NCBI GenBank assembly: GCA_009760855.2
Contig: WPIO01000019.1
Location: forward strand, 6,307,501 to 6,371,500
Source of the DNA: Cristatella mucedo
Lineage: Eukaryota > Bryozoa > Phylactolaemata > Cristatellidae
Length of the DNA: 64,000 bases
Direction of reading: 5' to 3'
Made by a program: the position numbers and the translations under genes. The notes below the pieces were generated by a model. It searched no databases. It was given only the letters and a program-made list of their open reading frames with translations, and was not told where the DNA came from. Positions 9,310-18,929 of this stretch are shown here, piece after piece (positions within the stretch are counted from its first letter, which is position 1; each line of letters opens with the position of its first letter).

Positions 9310-9811
9310 AAATTTTAGTAGATCCTTTTCCGAGTTATATCAAGCATTCTATCGAATATTCCTCGAGCATAATTTTTTATCTTATTAAGACTAGCAGGAT
9401 TTGATACTTTGTCTTTTAGAAAATCAGTAGCAAACGAGTTGTTTAATGCTCTACCAGATAAAATTCCTAAGCCCAATTTTGATTTCGCAGCCATAACCGC
9501 TGCAACTGTTTTAGCATCTTTGGTAATTTTATGTGAAATTCTCTTCCACCAGACAGCTTGTTTATTAGATCAACTAAGCCCGAACCAACTTTTCTACTTT
9601 GTTTTACTTGCTTCAGTGATATATTCAGTTGCATGCCAGTATTTTTTGATCTACACTTTTCAATTCTAGCAAGTTGTGTCTTTGTGACAAAGATTGGAAT
9701 TGAGCCTGATAGGTCTTCTTTTTTTAGTCTCATTGAAATAGGTTTATCAGATTTACTAATTTGCTTTACTTGATGATATGGTAGGTGAAGTTTCACCTCA
9801 TGGTATTCCAT
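9310..9811 (-). pseudogene. Small basic virion-like protein of the viral element, frameshifted
   Basis: I place the start at ATG 9811 (MEYHEVKLHLPYHQVKQISK) because the coding strand before it reads TTATTATAGA, the element's usual leader; the longer frame extending to 9940 lacks such a leader. The protein is basic, with TKTQLARIEKCRSKNTGMQ and LKQVKQSRKVGSGLVDLINK, ending in a glycine-bearing LSGGREFHIKLPK segment. Lys-rich repeats followed by a short hydrophobic glycine segment are typical of small core or membrane-associated proteins in this virus group, but I cannot name it. The frame is lost near 9475 and remains readable in another frame to about 9310. Confidence 0.4.
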
Positions 9812-9865
9812 TCTATAATAAATTAAATTGTATTTAAAGACAAATGAAACTATTATATATTGAAA
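9812..9865. promoter_or_regulatory. Divergent AT-rich promoter region between two viral genes
   Basis: Only 54 bases separate ATG 9811 (-) and ATG 9866 (+). On the minus strand TTATTATAGA directly precedes the ATG; on the plus strand TTATATATTGAAA does so. Both match the TATA-near-ATG pattern of the element. Confidence 0.45.
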
Positions 9866-10391
9866 ATGAATTAGGATGCGTTTTCTAGATTCAGAGATAG
9901 AGTTATGGAACTTCTTACCTATGAACAAGATACTGGACATTTCTTCTGGAGAGTAAATAGAACAGGATATGCAAGAGCTGGCAGCGAAGCAGGCACGATA
10001 AATAACAGAGGATATATAATTATAAAAATAGATGGAAAGTCATGTACGGCTCATGTATTGACGTGGATTATCACTTACAAAGAAATGCCAATCTGTCAAA
10101 TCGATCACACAAATAGAGTAAAGTTAGATAATATGATTAGTAATTTAAGATTAGCAACTCATTCTGAAAATCAAAGAAATAAGGGAAAACAAAAAATAAT
10201 ATTTAAAACTTAATTGGAGTAAGTTTTCATAAAAGAGATAAGAAATGGCAATCTTATATTACAGTAGATAAACAACAATATCACTTGGGATATTTTGAAA
10301 ATCCTATTGCTGCAGCCGAAAAAAGAGATTTGGCTGCTATTTGCCTTCATTTACAATTTGCGCGACTAAACTTTACTTATACACTTACGTA
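9866..10391 (+). pseudogene. HNH endonuclease with a C-terminal AP2 DNA-binding domain, frameshifted
   Basis: A TATA-ATG leader (TTATATATTGAAA) precedes ATG 9866, whose frame shifts near 9900; the main open block is 9905-10213. It contains GTINNRGYIIIKIDGK, CQIDHTNRVKLDNMISNLR and THSENQRNK, the H-x-N/N pattern of HNH-type homing endonucleases, which cut DNA and spread their own gene. After a frameshift at about 10210 the other frame gives VSFHKRDKKWQSYITVDK and YHLGYFENPIAAAEKRDLAA, an AP2-type DNA-binding domain. HNH plus AP2 is a known pairing in phage and giant-virus homing enzymes. It lies free-standing between two viral genes. The frameshift between the domains means it is not functional as it stands. 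Confidence 0.75.
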
Positions 10392-10421
10392 AGATTACAA
10401 GATTGTTAGACATACAGACTT

Positions 10422-11518
10422 TTAATTTCTGTAGCGTTTTTTCAAATCGTCTCTTAGTTTTATCATTTCATTATATATTTGCTCTTGCGTTGATCCTCTG
10501 GAAAACAGATTAGCTAGAAGCATTGCAGACTCAGCTTTGTAATCGCATGACTTTTTACCACCAATTGTACTACTTTCCACTTTTTTATGTTTCTCTTTAA
10601 CTCATCGCTGTATGAAACTCCTGATACCTCTACTAACTGCTTTCCCTGCATCAAATATTCTAATCTTTTTTTCACCTCACTATTCTGTACTTTGTCACTC
10701 AAATCGATATCAATGTTTCTATCAAGTAATTTTATCATATTTTTTATATCTGTAATTGAATTCTTTAGTCTTTCACTCTGCAAACTCAAAGCACTCATTC
10801 TTTCTTCATGCGTATCCATTTTTGGTGGTTTAGTAGTATACATTGTTGCATCAATAATCTTGTTTACTAAGCCTGCAACAGTTACTGCTATAGAAACACC
10901 TAAACCAACTGCTCCAATAATAGAAGCTATACTTGCTATAATATCCGGAATTGCAGGAAGAAATCCACCTGATCTTGCTTCAAGAAAATTTTTTTTCCAG
11001 GCAAGAGGATCTAGTTGAGCTGCACTCCAAGTCACTTCCTCTCCGAATGTATCTGACAGAAACTTACTAGGATCCAAATGCCAATCACTTCCTGATTTTT
11101 CTGCTTCTAGCAAAATCTCGTTTATGTAAAAGCCAACCTCTAAACTTGCAACCATTTTTGACAGTCCTTCTTTCTTATCTGCAATTGTTTTCCAGAAGAC
11201 ATTGCCATACTTTCCTGAAGCAATATCATCTACGATTTCTTTTATAAATAAACTGAGATCAACAATTCCTGTTATTCCTGAAAGAAACCCACCTAAAGCT
11301 TTTGTAGCAGTTCCAATAACTTTGAATGACTGCAAAACTTTTGGAACAATTGTTGCAATCTTATTTGATGCTTGCAGACTTGGTTTTAATGCAATCTTTG
11401 GCGCAACTTTATAATTGCTTTTGAGCCAAGTTCAGTTGCAGTTGTTGTTCCTGATAATACTTAAATCTTTTGTTGTATCTAAGCCAGTTTTTAAATCTCC
11501 TCCTTTTATTTTCTTCAT
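10422..11518 (-). pseudogene. Large unrecognised viral-element protein with a hydrophobic helix
   Basis: The start MKKIKGGDLKTGLDTTKD is at 11518. The frame is broken near 11430; the main open block runs 11335-10514 (273 residues) and another frame carries the tail to a stop at 10422 (NLFSRGSTQEQIYNEMIKL). The middle of the main block holds ARSGGFLPAIPDIIASIASI followed by a long Gly/Ala/Val hydrophobic stretch, likely one or two membrane segments or a membrane-active helix. The C-terminal third is a charged helix. A GGFLP-type start to a hydrophobic stretch suggests a membrane-interacting virion protein. Family unknown. Confidence 0.45.
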
Positions 11519-11542
11519 ATATATATATATATATATATAAGA
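11519..11542. promoter_or_regulatory. 24-bp TA-repeat bidirectional promoter
   Basis: The divergent ATGs at 11518 (-) and 11543 (+) are separated by only 24 bases, nearly all TA repeats, ending TATATAAGA before the plus-strand ATG. Both genes would share one TATA tract. Confidence 0.45.
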
Positions 11543-12389
11543 ATGGATAATATTAGTAAGATTAATGGTCACATTTTTAGCGATCTTGATGCTAATGGAA
11601 ATTGTATTACAAATCTTGGTTTTCCAGTAAATGATGGAGATGCAATAAGATTAGATTATGCTCTCAATTCAGTTTTTTTAAATACTGTAACAAGTAATGT
11701 TTCAAGAGAAATAGCTTCTGTTTCTAACTTATCTGATTTACTTCCAAACAATGGTGCAACGCTTTGATCACAGATGAACTGTAGAAGTGTTACTGGAATA
11801 TCAGGAAGTTCTGCTGATGGAACTGCATATCAAGATTCTAGGCCATACTAAGTAATAAACTATGGTTTACTAAAAAGTAAGACTCAAGTTTTAAATTGCA
11901 ACTCAAATAGTACTCTTGATCTAGGATCAAACAGAATTATCTTTTTGAAAAATTCAGATGTAACATGGCAATCTGTTGATTCCTATAAATGTTCTACTTT
12001 GTACTTAAGGCTTACTGGTTTTGCAAGTGTTTTTCCGCTAAACATATTTAATATGAATGTAAATGAAACTGGAACAGAAAGTTCTACATTGAGAGCAACA
12101 CCTGCAGATATGGCCGTTTTTAATCGACAAGGACAAGTTGTAGGCTATGCAACACCTTTCAAAACTTTTGTTAGTGGTTTGACCAGTAACAAACTTTCAA
12201 ACAATATTCAATATTCTCCGGTGTTCTAATACTACTGGAGTGTTTTTAGAGTTAGCTAGTGACAACACTTATGGTGTATCTGGCACTCTTCTTTTAGTAA
12301 TAAACATTGATGGATCATGCACTTACATGATTAATAATTTAACAGTTGCAAGTAAAGTTACATATATTGATTTTATTATTACTATTGTA
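11543..12389 (+). pseudogene. Fiber-like protein 1 of the viral element, broken
   Basis: The start MDNISKINGHIFSDLDANGN is at 11543. Residues 17-45 carry one unit of the pattern L-D-x-N-G-N-x-I-x-N-L-x-x-P-V-x-x-x-D-A-x-x-x-x-Y, the repeat seen in shaft-like regions of phage tail fibers and of adintovirus/Maverick fiber candidates. The frame stops at 11767, is lost again near 11850, resumes at about 11945 (TLYLRLTGFASVFPLNIF, a beta-rich head-like part to 12229) and reads on in another frame to about 12389 (LVINIDGS). Likely role: attachment, by analogy. Breaks: stop at 11765-11767, frame losses near 11850 and 12230. Confidence 0.5.
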
Positions 12390-12393
12390 TAAA

Positions 12394-13275
12394 ATGTCAC
12401 TTCGATATCGTAGAAAAGGTCCTAACCAAAAAAACTACATCCGTAAGACTGGAGATATTATAAATGGATCTTTAAATATGAATCAAAATCTAATAAAAAA
12501 TCTTGGAGATCCTGTTGATTCTACAGCAGATGTTGTAAACAGAAAGTATATAGATACAAACTTTGTCCCAAAAGTATCTAGAGGAACGACTGATGATGGC
12601 GATCTTGATACGAATAATCATAGACTGATAAATCTTGCTAATCCTGTTAATGCAAGTGATGCTGCTACAAAAGATTATGCTGATACGAAAATATCAAAGA
12701 CTGGTGGAACTGTTAACGGAAATTTAATTGTAAATGAATCATTAAATATTGCTAATGCAGCAACGCCATCATCAATAAATAACGTTGCAACTGTTGCGAG
12801 TATGGATGCTAACTTTGTAAAATATAATAATGCAGTAATGTATGGACCTTTAGATATGAATAATTATCCAATTATTATACAAAATGATCCTTGAAATCCA
12901 AATGATGGAGTAAACCTTTCATATCTTCAAAAAGTAAATGGAAATGTTACAATTGTAAATTTTATGGGATTTATGATTAGTTCGCGGAACTACACAAATT
13001 ATGGTACAAAAGTCACTGGAGGGTGGATGGTAAATCCTGTTGAAACAATTGCTGTTCCTAGAGGAATAGTTGTTCTTAGAGTTATATATGAAGTTTCTGG
13101 AATTACGAAAGTGCTATTGCCGATTCCATCAACACTAACAGCACAGGCTGATCAGTTGTATAGGGGTTATATGTTGGATTCTGAAAAGAAATTAATTCCT
13201 TCTTTTGCTTTTATGTCAGGATCAGATTTTTTTGACAAACAGATAAATATTTCTGTTTATATAGCAGTAGCATAA
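12394..13275 (+). pseudogene. Fiber-like protein 2 of the viral element, one internal stop
   Basis: The start MSLRYRRKGPNQKNYIRK is at 12394, right after TTGTATAAA. Four shaft units follow, for example NMNQNLIKNLGDPV, DTNNHRLINLANPVNASDA and DMNNYPIIIQNDP. A TGA at 12892-12894 interrupts the frame, which otherwise continues unchanged through GVNLSYLQKVNG to a beta-rich C-terminal part (12964-13275) ending YIAVA. The single stop looks recent. The protein would be about 293 residues: a shaft plus a small terminal domain. Predicted virion spike by analogy only. Confidence 0.5.
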
Positions 13276-13881
13276 ATGCTTAGCAGACAAGATGTACAGA
13301 TGACTGGAATGTTGGATATGGCAGGAAACAAAATACAGAATATTGGAGACAATATAGATTTATTAGAAGCTGTTGGAAAATTATTTGTTGATAGCAACTA
13401 TTTAAGAAAAGATTCAGATCAAGTAATAAGAGGAAATATATCAGCAAACCCAAAAAAATATGGTAATGTACTAGCTCCGGTTAATGGAAGTGATGTTGCA
13501 ACAAAAGAGTATACTGATAGTAAGGCTGATTTCATAGTAGATGGCCATTTAACAGTAGATGGCATACATGTTATTAGTGAAATAGTCTCAGGCCATAGTC
13601 CACTTAATGTAAATTGGATATACATGAGAGAGAAAAATCCCCATATTCATATACCACTTGCTAGCGGTCCTCTGACTTTTACAAAAATTGAAAATCTGTC
13701 AAGTTCTGTTGATGAATTTATATTCGATGTAAATAACTGCTTGGGTAGATTATCTGGTGTGCCAAATAGAAAGATAAGTTATGAAAAGTTAACAATAAAA
13801 ATAAAAGATATTTATGATATTATTGTTGTTCGTGGTTTGAGTAATATAACTTTACCATTTTCTAGTGGATATAATTTCTAG
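13276..13881 (+). CDS. Fiber-like protein 3 of the viral element
   Basis: An intact 201-residue frame starts MLSRQDVQMTGMLDMAGNK immediately after the stop of fiber-like gene 2 (GCATAA then ATG). It has two shaft-type units (MAGNKIQNIGDNIDLLEAVG and VLAPVNGSDVATKEYTDSK). The rest is beta-rich with SGHSPLNVNWIYMREKNPHI and ends ITLPFSSGYNF. It is the only one of the three fiber-like genes with no break. The abutting start and stop could mean a single split gene, since the shaft repeat continues across the junction, but the repeat beginning anew after a fresh ATG favours separate genes. Confidence 0.5.
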   Translation: MLSRQDVQMTGMLDMAGNKIQNIGDNIDLLEAVGKLFVDSNYLRKDSDQVIRGNISANPKKYGNVLAPVNGSDVATKEYTDSKADFIVDGHLTVDGIHVISEIVSGHSPLNVNWIYMREKNPHIHIPLASGPLTFTKIENLSSSVDEFIFDVNNCLGRLSGVPNRKISYEKLTIKIKDIYDIIVVRGLSNITLPFSSGYNF

Positions 13882-13976
13882 TTATATATAATTCATTTAT
13901 TTTACTTAGATTCCACAGAGAAAAAAATAAGTGAAAGATCAATTATATTAAAGGATGTTAATTTAACTAGAGTAAA
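13882..13976. other. Short AT-rich gap between fiber-like and polymerase genes
   Basis: The plus-strand fiber-like gene and the minus-strand polymerase converge here. I see no gene; the AT-rich run TTATATATAATTCATTTATT lies at about 13883. Confidence 0.4.
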
Positions 13977-14015
13977 CTACTCTTTTGTTGAAGTGAAGTT
14001 TACGTTATATACTAG

Positions 14016-14085
14016 TCTTTTTGAAAGATGTCTAAAATGTTGAAAAACGTCGGCTAGTTGAAAAACATCCAGTTTTAGATAAATA
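14016..14085. repeat. 70-bp duplication within the polymerase gene, copy 1
   Basis: It matches 14849-14918 at 68 of 70 bases in the same orientation. In the reading frame it places the exonuclease segment directly after motif B, so this is the misplaced copy. Confidence 0.8.
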
Positions 14086-14848
14086 TTCATTGTCTTTCCA
14101 AATAATGCATTATTTTTTAACTTATAATACTCTTTTTCAAACTCATCTTTTGCATCTTTTCTTCTCTCAATGTTATTTTTAATGTAACCACTCAACCAAT
14201 TGCTTTGTAAAAAACTCATTACTCTATGTATCTTTGTTAATATATACCCTCTTTCTAAGGCAAACTGTAAATTTCTATAGTGGATTATGTACTTTTCTCT
14301 TGGTTTAAGATCAAGAATCAACTTCTCAACTTTGCTTTCATGATCGTCTTTAGCTAAAGTTTTGTTTTGATAAGATGAATACTCATCTTTTGCAACCTCT
14401 CTCTTAATAGGTAAAAGAGGGTAATCAGAGTAAACATTGTGTAAATCCTTTGGACAATGCATGTCAACCTCAAAAGCATAGCCAGTATTTGAATTTTCTT
14501 TTATTCCTAATATTTTTTGTTTGTAAATGATTTAATCTGCTTCTCATCTATAAACTTAAAATTACTTGTTGGTAGGAATTGAGTCATGACTGTTGCATAA
14601 AGTGAATTTGCATCAACATAGAGTAGCCAACTCTTCTTCTTTGTGCTATCATAATTAGATGCCATTTGGTTGTTAGCCTTAACATGCCTGCAAGATGCTT
14701 GCGTTATACCTCCTCTGATTGCGCTCTCAAAGAAATTAAAGTCTTCAAAGTTTGATAATAGATCTAATCTAACTTTTGAAAATCTTAAACCTGCACACCA
14801 AGTTAAACCAGGAGCAGTAAAGAAGTTAGCAGGATCCAGACCATCAAT

Positions 14849-14918
14849 TCTTTTTGATAGATGTCTAAAATGTTGAAAAACATCGGCTAGTTGAAAAACA
14901 TCCAGTTTTAGATAAATA
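14849..14918. repeat. 70-bp duplication within the polymerase gene, copy 2 (original position)
   Basis: This copy lies in the expected place of the exonuclease region, between the Exo II and motif A segments. It differs from 14016-14085 at two bases. Confidence 0.8.
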
Positions 14919-17186
14919 GCACTATATTTTTCTAACGTATCTTCAGTGAGTGGGTCGATCTTCTTCATTAATTTCCACACTTCTTGCGCTCTTTCATAAC
15001 CCTTTTCTCCGATGTTGCTGTCGTTCAATGTACTATAAAAACATTTTATTGGAGGCAAACTTTTATCTTCTAACTTTGAAAAAGAATCAAGATATTCATA
15101 AGGAAGAACTCCCTTTGCAGATAACAATTCAAATTCTTTATCGCTAAGCATAGAAAACTCTCCCCTAGTATATGTTAGAGGTTTCTCCGACTTAACAACA
15201 TTATTAACTAAATCTGACAGACCTTTATTCATCAGCTGAAGTGAATCTCTAAAACTAAGAGCTCCGATTTCAATGTTTATATATTTTTCCATATAGTTTG
15301 CAAGTACGCTTTTTTAAGTTTTTGGCCGTGAAACTCTTGAACTAATAAGTGTGAATCATATCCTTTTAGATTATGTGTAAATACTGGAAGCTTAAACTTA
15401 TCTGGATTAATGCTAACATTAAGATTACATTCGTTGTGTGCAGCACCTCGATATTTGCCAGTAAGATGACAGTGATCTAAAACTTTATCATCTGTTAATT
15501 CTAAATTGCAAATATAACAGACAGTTGCTGAATTGTATGCCTTACTCTCTTCACTAGTCATAGTCTCGTAATTATATTTCTTATACTTAGGAAGAGTCTC
15601 TCGTAACACATTCTTGATTGAATCTACTTCCTTTAGTAAATTCTGTACCAACTCTCTTACATTATTTGGTCCCTTAAGTAATTTAAAACTTCTTTTTTCT
15701 CCCTTATAGTCTATAATTGTATAGACGCTTGAATTTGGAATGTGCTTTTGAAAAGAACCTTTATGAATACTACTATCTTCCTTATCAATTTTTCTCACAT
15801 CACTAAGCAAACATTCAAAGTCTGCATAAGCAACGAATGGACACCATAATGTTTTTGAATATTCCTTAAAGTAACACTTTTCTCCTTCCTCAGGCATTTT
15901 TATTCTAGACTTGCCATCATTTCCCTTCTTACGTGCCTCAATATGTTGTGCAAGTTTATCTTGAGAATAAAATCGGCAGATACATCTCTTACAGGTTAGT
16001 TGAGTTCCAAATCCCTTTGAGCTTCTGCAAAGTCCATTAAAATTCTTAATGATTACATAATGAGAGACTGTCTTATCTTCATTGCTATATAAAAGAAGAT
16101 CTAAGTGCTTCTCATTTTCCTCATCAACTACAAGAAGTGGGCTTAAATCTCTGCTGCAATACCCATAAACATTTATTGTAATGTCAAACAGTTTTGCTAA
16201 AGTAGGTATATCTGAAATACTTAACGCTTGAGAATATCCAGGTCTTACATTAAACAAGTCAGTCAAAGTAGGAATAAGATGATTATATTTTTCAAAAAGT
16301 ATCTTATTAAGATCTGCAATTGACTCTGGATGATTGTCTCTAGGATGAAGAAGTCTTAGTACACATCACAATGCGCAACAGTTATCTTATTCATTCTTTA
16401 TATTCAAGGTTGATCTCTTTTTCTCAAATCCTTTAGGCATAGGTAAATAACTCCCTCCAAAACGATGTCTAAAATGAGTAAACTTTGCATATAAATCATT
16501 AATTGCAGCCAGGCTCCAACTAGATCCTTTCTCTAGCCACTCTTCAATTCTCTCCTTAAAAGAAGCGAACTGCATTTTAATAATAGACTCAATATTACTA
16601 GCCCTATTTATCTTTACATTAGGTATGCCAGAAAATGGCTGATAGCAAAAAGCTCCGTTTTCTGATTCTAGAACTGGAGATACAATCATTGTCATTTTTA
16701 GATCTTTCTTGTTTTTGAGTATATCCCTTATCACTCTAATAAGTGCATCACTAGTTCTATCATAAATCTTATCAAAATCTATCTCACTTCTATCTAAACC
16801 AACGTACTCATAATCCATAAACTTGCCGTTGGATGACATTTTGCCTAAAAACCAACCATTCTCCTCAATTCTCATTAATCTTCTTGATTCTCTCTCAAAC
16901 GACCATTGAATATTCTTTACTTTTGAGAGGAATTTTTACTTTTGTATTTGGAACAACTTGCAGGCTAGATATCATTTTATTTAAACTAGCCTTTGAAAAT
17001 AGATACTTAGGCAAATGCCCTGCTCTTCTTCGTACTTCTTCTCTAACACGTCTAGCGTTATCGCTAAAATTTTCACTCTCACGTTGCATAACATAATCAT
17101 TGTTAAACATATCTTATACTACATAAATTTTTCTTTAAATCAAATTTTATTATGTTAGAGTGCGGTAGGATAAACAACGAAGTAGG

Positions 17187-17350
17187 CGAAAACACTATGC
17201 CGAGCAGAGCGAGTCTAGTGTTGAGCGAGTAGTTCTGTTTTGAAAGTTATGGAGCATAGGGACTCAGACGAAGACACTCTATCGAGCTGTGCGAGATTGA
17301 CGGTCGAGGCTGAGCCCTAGGCTCTATAACGTTCAAAACATAACTACTCG
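17187..17350. repeat. Inverted and direct repeat block, possible element terminus
   Basis: Two arms of about 40 bases (17226-17266 and 17311-17350) are inverted copies with about six differences. The 44-base loop between them starts with a diverged direct copy (about 17268-17300) of 17187-17219 (GAAAACACTATGCCGAGCAG versus GAAGACACTCTATCGAGCTG). The block begins about 75 bases outside the polymerase start, where AT-rich viral sequence gives way to GC-rich host-like sequence. A viral terminal repeat is a reasonable reading. The other end of the element is outside the window. Confidence 0.5.
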
Positions 17351-17513
17351 GCCCAGCGCTGACGCGCTCGCGCGGCGAGGATCGCGGGTTCGAGGATCGT
17401 GGGTTCGATCGAGGCCAACGGTCGTGGGTCGAGGGTTTGAGCCGTCGTGCAGCAGCAGCAGCAGCAGGTGCAGTGTGCTTCACTGTCGGCTGCTGCACGT
17501 GGAGCGAAAGCCT

Positions 17514-17548
<35 letters not shown>

Positions 17549-17756
17549 TGCGAGGTCCCTCCGCCGCCAATGAGCGAATAGAGCCCTTTAAATGGCGATA
17601 AAGAGTGCTAAAAAAGGTGTTGACTAGAGGCACTGAAAGCGTTTGCAATCGCAGTGTCCGCTTGCGCCACGAATGAAAACCACCATTCACAGTCGGACCC
17701 GCAGAAGCTTTCTCTACTGCTGTCCGATTGAACTAGCTGATTGCCATCCGCATATA
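17351..17756. other. GC-rich block with tRNA-like B-box copies and a GCC repeat
   Basis: Two near-identical segments (GGATCGCGGGTTCGAGGATC and the following GTGGGTTCGATCGAGG) look like SINE B-box remnants. A CAG run lies at about 17451-17467 and a perfect GCC repeat at 17514-17548. The arginine-rich reading frames here are a by-product of these repeats. I see no gene. Confidence 0.4.
17514..17548. repeat. (GCC)n trinucleotide repeat
   Basis: A perfect GCC/CCG run of about 35 bases in GC-rich DNA. Confidence 0.9.
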
Positions 17757-18425
17757 ATAATAATAATAATAATAAGAATACATTTTTATAGTGACCTCAG
17801 AGAACTTAATCTCTCTCTCTCTCTCTCTCTCTAGGCACTTTACAGATGCTGCATATAAAGCCTTACCAAATGTGTGGTGATAACATCCGCAAGCCGCAGG
17901 CATAGTGTAGCAGGTGCACGCACGCAAACGACAAATAAAAAAGACCCACCAAGTGCTGTAATAAACAGGTGCGTTTTAAGCTTCTTTTTTAAATGTCGCC
18001 AGGTCAGGGGACCTTGTGACGTGCGTCGGTAGTGAGTTCCAGGCTTTGGTAGCATAGGAACTAAAGGCACGGACTCAAACGGTTTTGAGATTCGTAAGAG
18101 GTATGGCTAAACGATTTGAGTCAGAACAGCGAGTTGTACGATATTTCGCCTGGTGTGGGAGTAGTTCTGATAGGTAGGCTGGAGCCAAATAATGAAGGGA
18201 CCTAAAAGTGAGCGAAAAAACCTAAAAGTCAATCCGTTGCTCGACTGGTAGCCAGTGCAGGTCAGCGAGAAGTGGTGTGATGTGGCAACTGCGCCGCTCA
18301 CGACAGACCATCCTAGCTACAGAGTTTTGCACCAGCTGTAAGCGCCTGAGTACGCAGGCCGGCAGACCAGCAAGCAGTGATCTGCAGAAGTCAAGACGGG
18401 ATGTTAAAAATGACCCCAAGATCCG
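17757..18425 (-). mobile_element. LINE-B 3' fragment, reverse orientation
   Basis: It starts with a TAA-repeat tail at 17757-17775, then the LINE-B 3' end (with a CT expansion at 17813-17833), then C-terminal coding sequence read on the minus strand (SRLDFCRSLLAGLPACVLRR, RRSCHITPLLADLHWLPVEQ). It ends near 18425. Many frameshifts; an old copy. Confidence 0.75.
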
Positions 18426-18544
18426 CTATGGCATAACTTCTTTATATCTAGAATAAATCTGTGTTCGTTCGTTTGAGCCACCTCGCGGTACCAAGGTCCT
18501 GTCTGGATAAGTTAATAAATTAATTAATTAACCGCTCCATTTAT

Positions 18545-18810
18545 TTAAATGGACGACCTTTGCTGACAGAAGTCTTTGCTCAGCATTTCTTAGCCTACAG
18601 AACTCGTCTCAAAAAATTGCATTCATGCAGTGACATCTTCTTATCTGTTGCCTACTCTGGCACAGCCTTACTAGCCGTCCTGCGCTGCTACTTTCATGTC
18701 TCACTTTTTCGACTCATATACTTTGCCTTACTGATCCCTTGCCCTCTGTTATGTCACTGGAGATGGTTTGCAACCTATGTATCCCAGCGCTACGTTAAGC
18801 CACTTTGAGG
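18545..18810 (+). mobile_element. Diverged LINE-A 3' fragment
   Basis: The segment around 18620-18690 (ATCTGTTGCCTACTCTGGCA, then CCTGCGCTGCTACTTTCATG) resembles the LINE-A region at 8185-8260. It ends near AGCCACTTTGAGGC instead of the usual tail. Strongly decayed. Confidence 0.4.
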
Positions 18811-18929
18811 CTAACCTTAATTAAGCTGCCTTTCCTCGGAACGGAATAATGATTCGCCATAATTCTCAATTTAATTAGCCTGGTTTTTAGAACTGAGTTT
18901 TGCCAACTGGTCAGTTCTTCTCTTGCGGT

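Larger units (their letters stand above)
13977..17110 (-). pseudogene. Protein-primed type B DNA polymerase of an adintovirus/Maverick, broken and truncated
   Basis: The start MFNNDYVMQRESENFSD is at 17110, leader AGTATAAGAT. Open blocks follow at 17110-16895, 16875-16387, 16266-15277, 15292-14507 and 14462-13977, with frame changes or stops between them. The block 16266-15277 has a Cys/His cluster (CYICNLELTDD, DHCHLTGKYRG) and the exonuclease motif FTHNLKGYDSHL. The next block has the Exo III-like YLKLDVFQLADVF and polymerase motif A (DANSLYATVM). The last holds motif B (NNALFGKTM). After motif B the sequence changes to a 70-bp copy of the Exo III region (14016-14085) and stops; the motif C region with its paired Asp residues is absent. 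This enzyme family copies the element's DNA from a protein primer. The assignment is firm; the copy is dead. Confidence 0.85.

Noticed and set aside
17247-17690. Arginine-rich 147-residue frame
   Set aside because: It follows the GCC repeat and B-box-like repeats; no conserved features.
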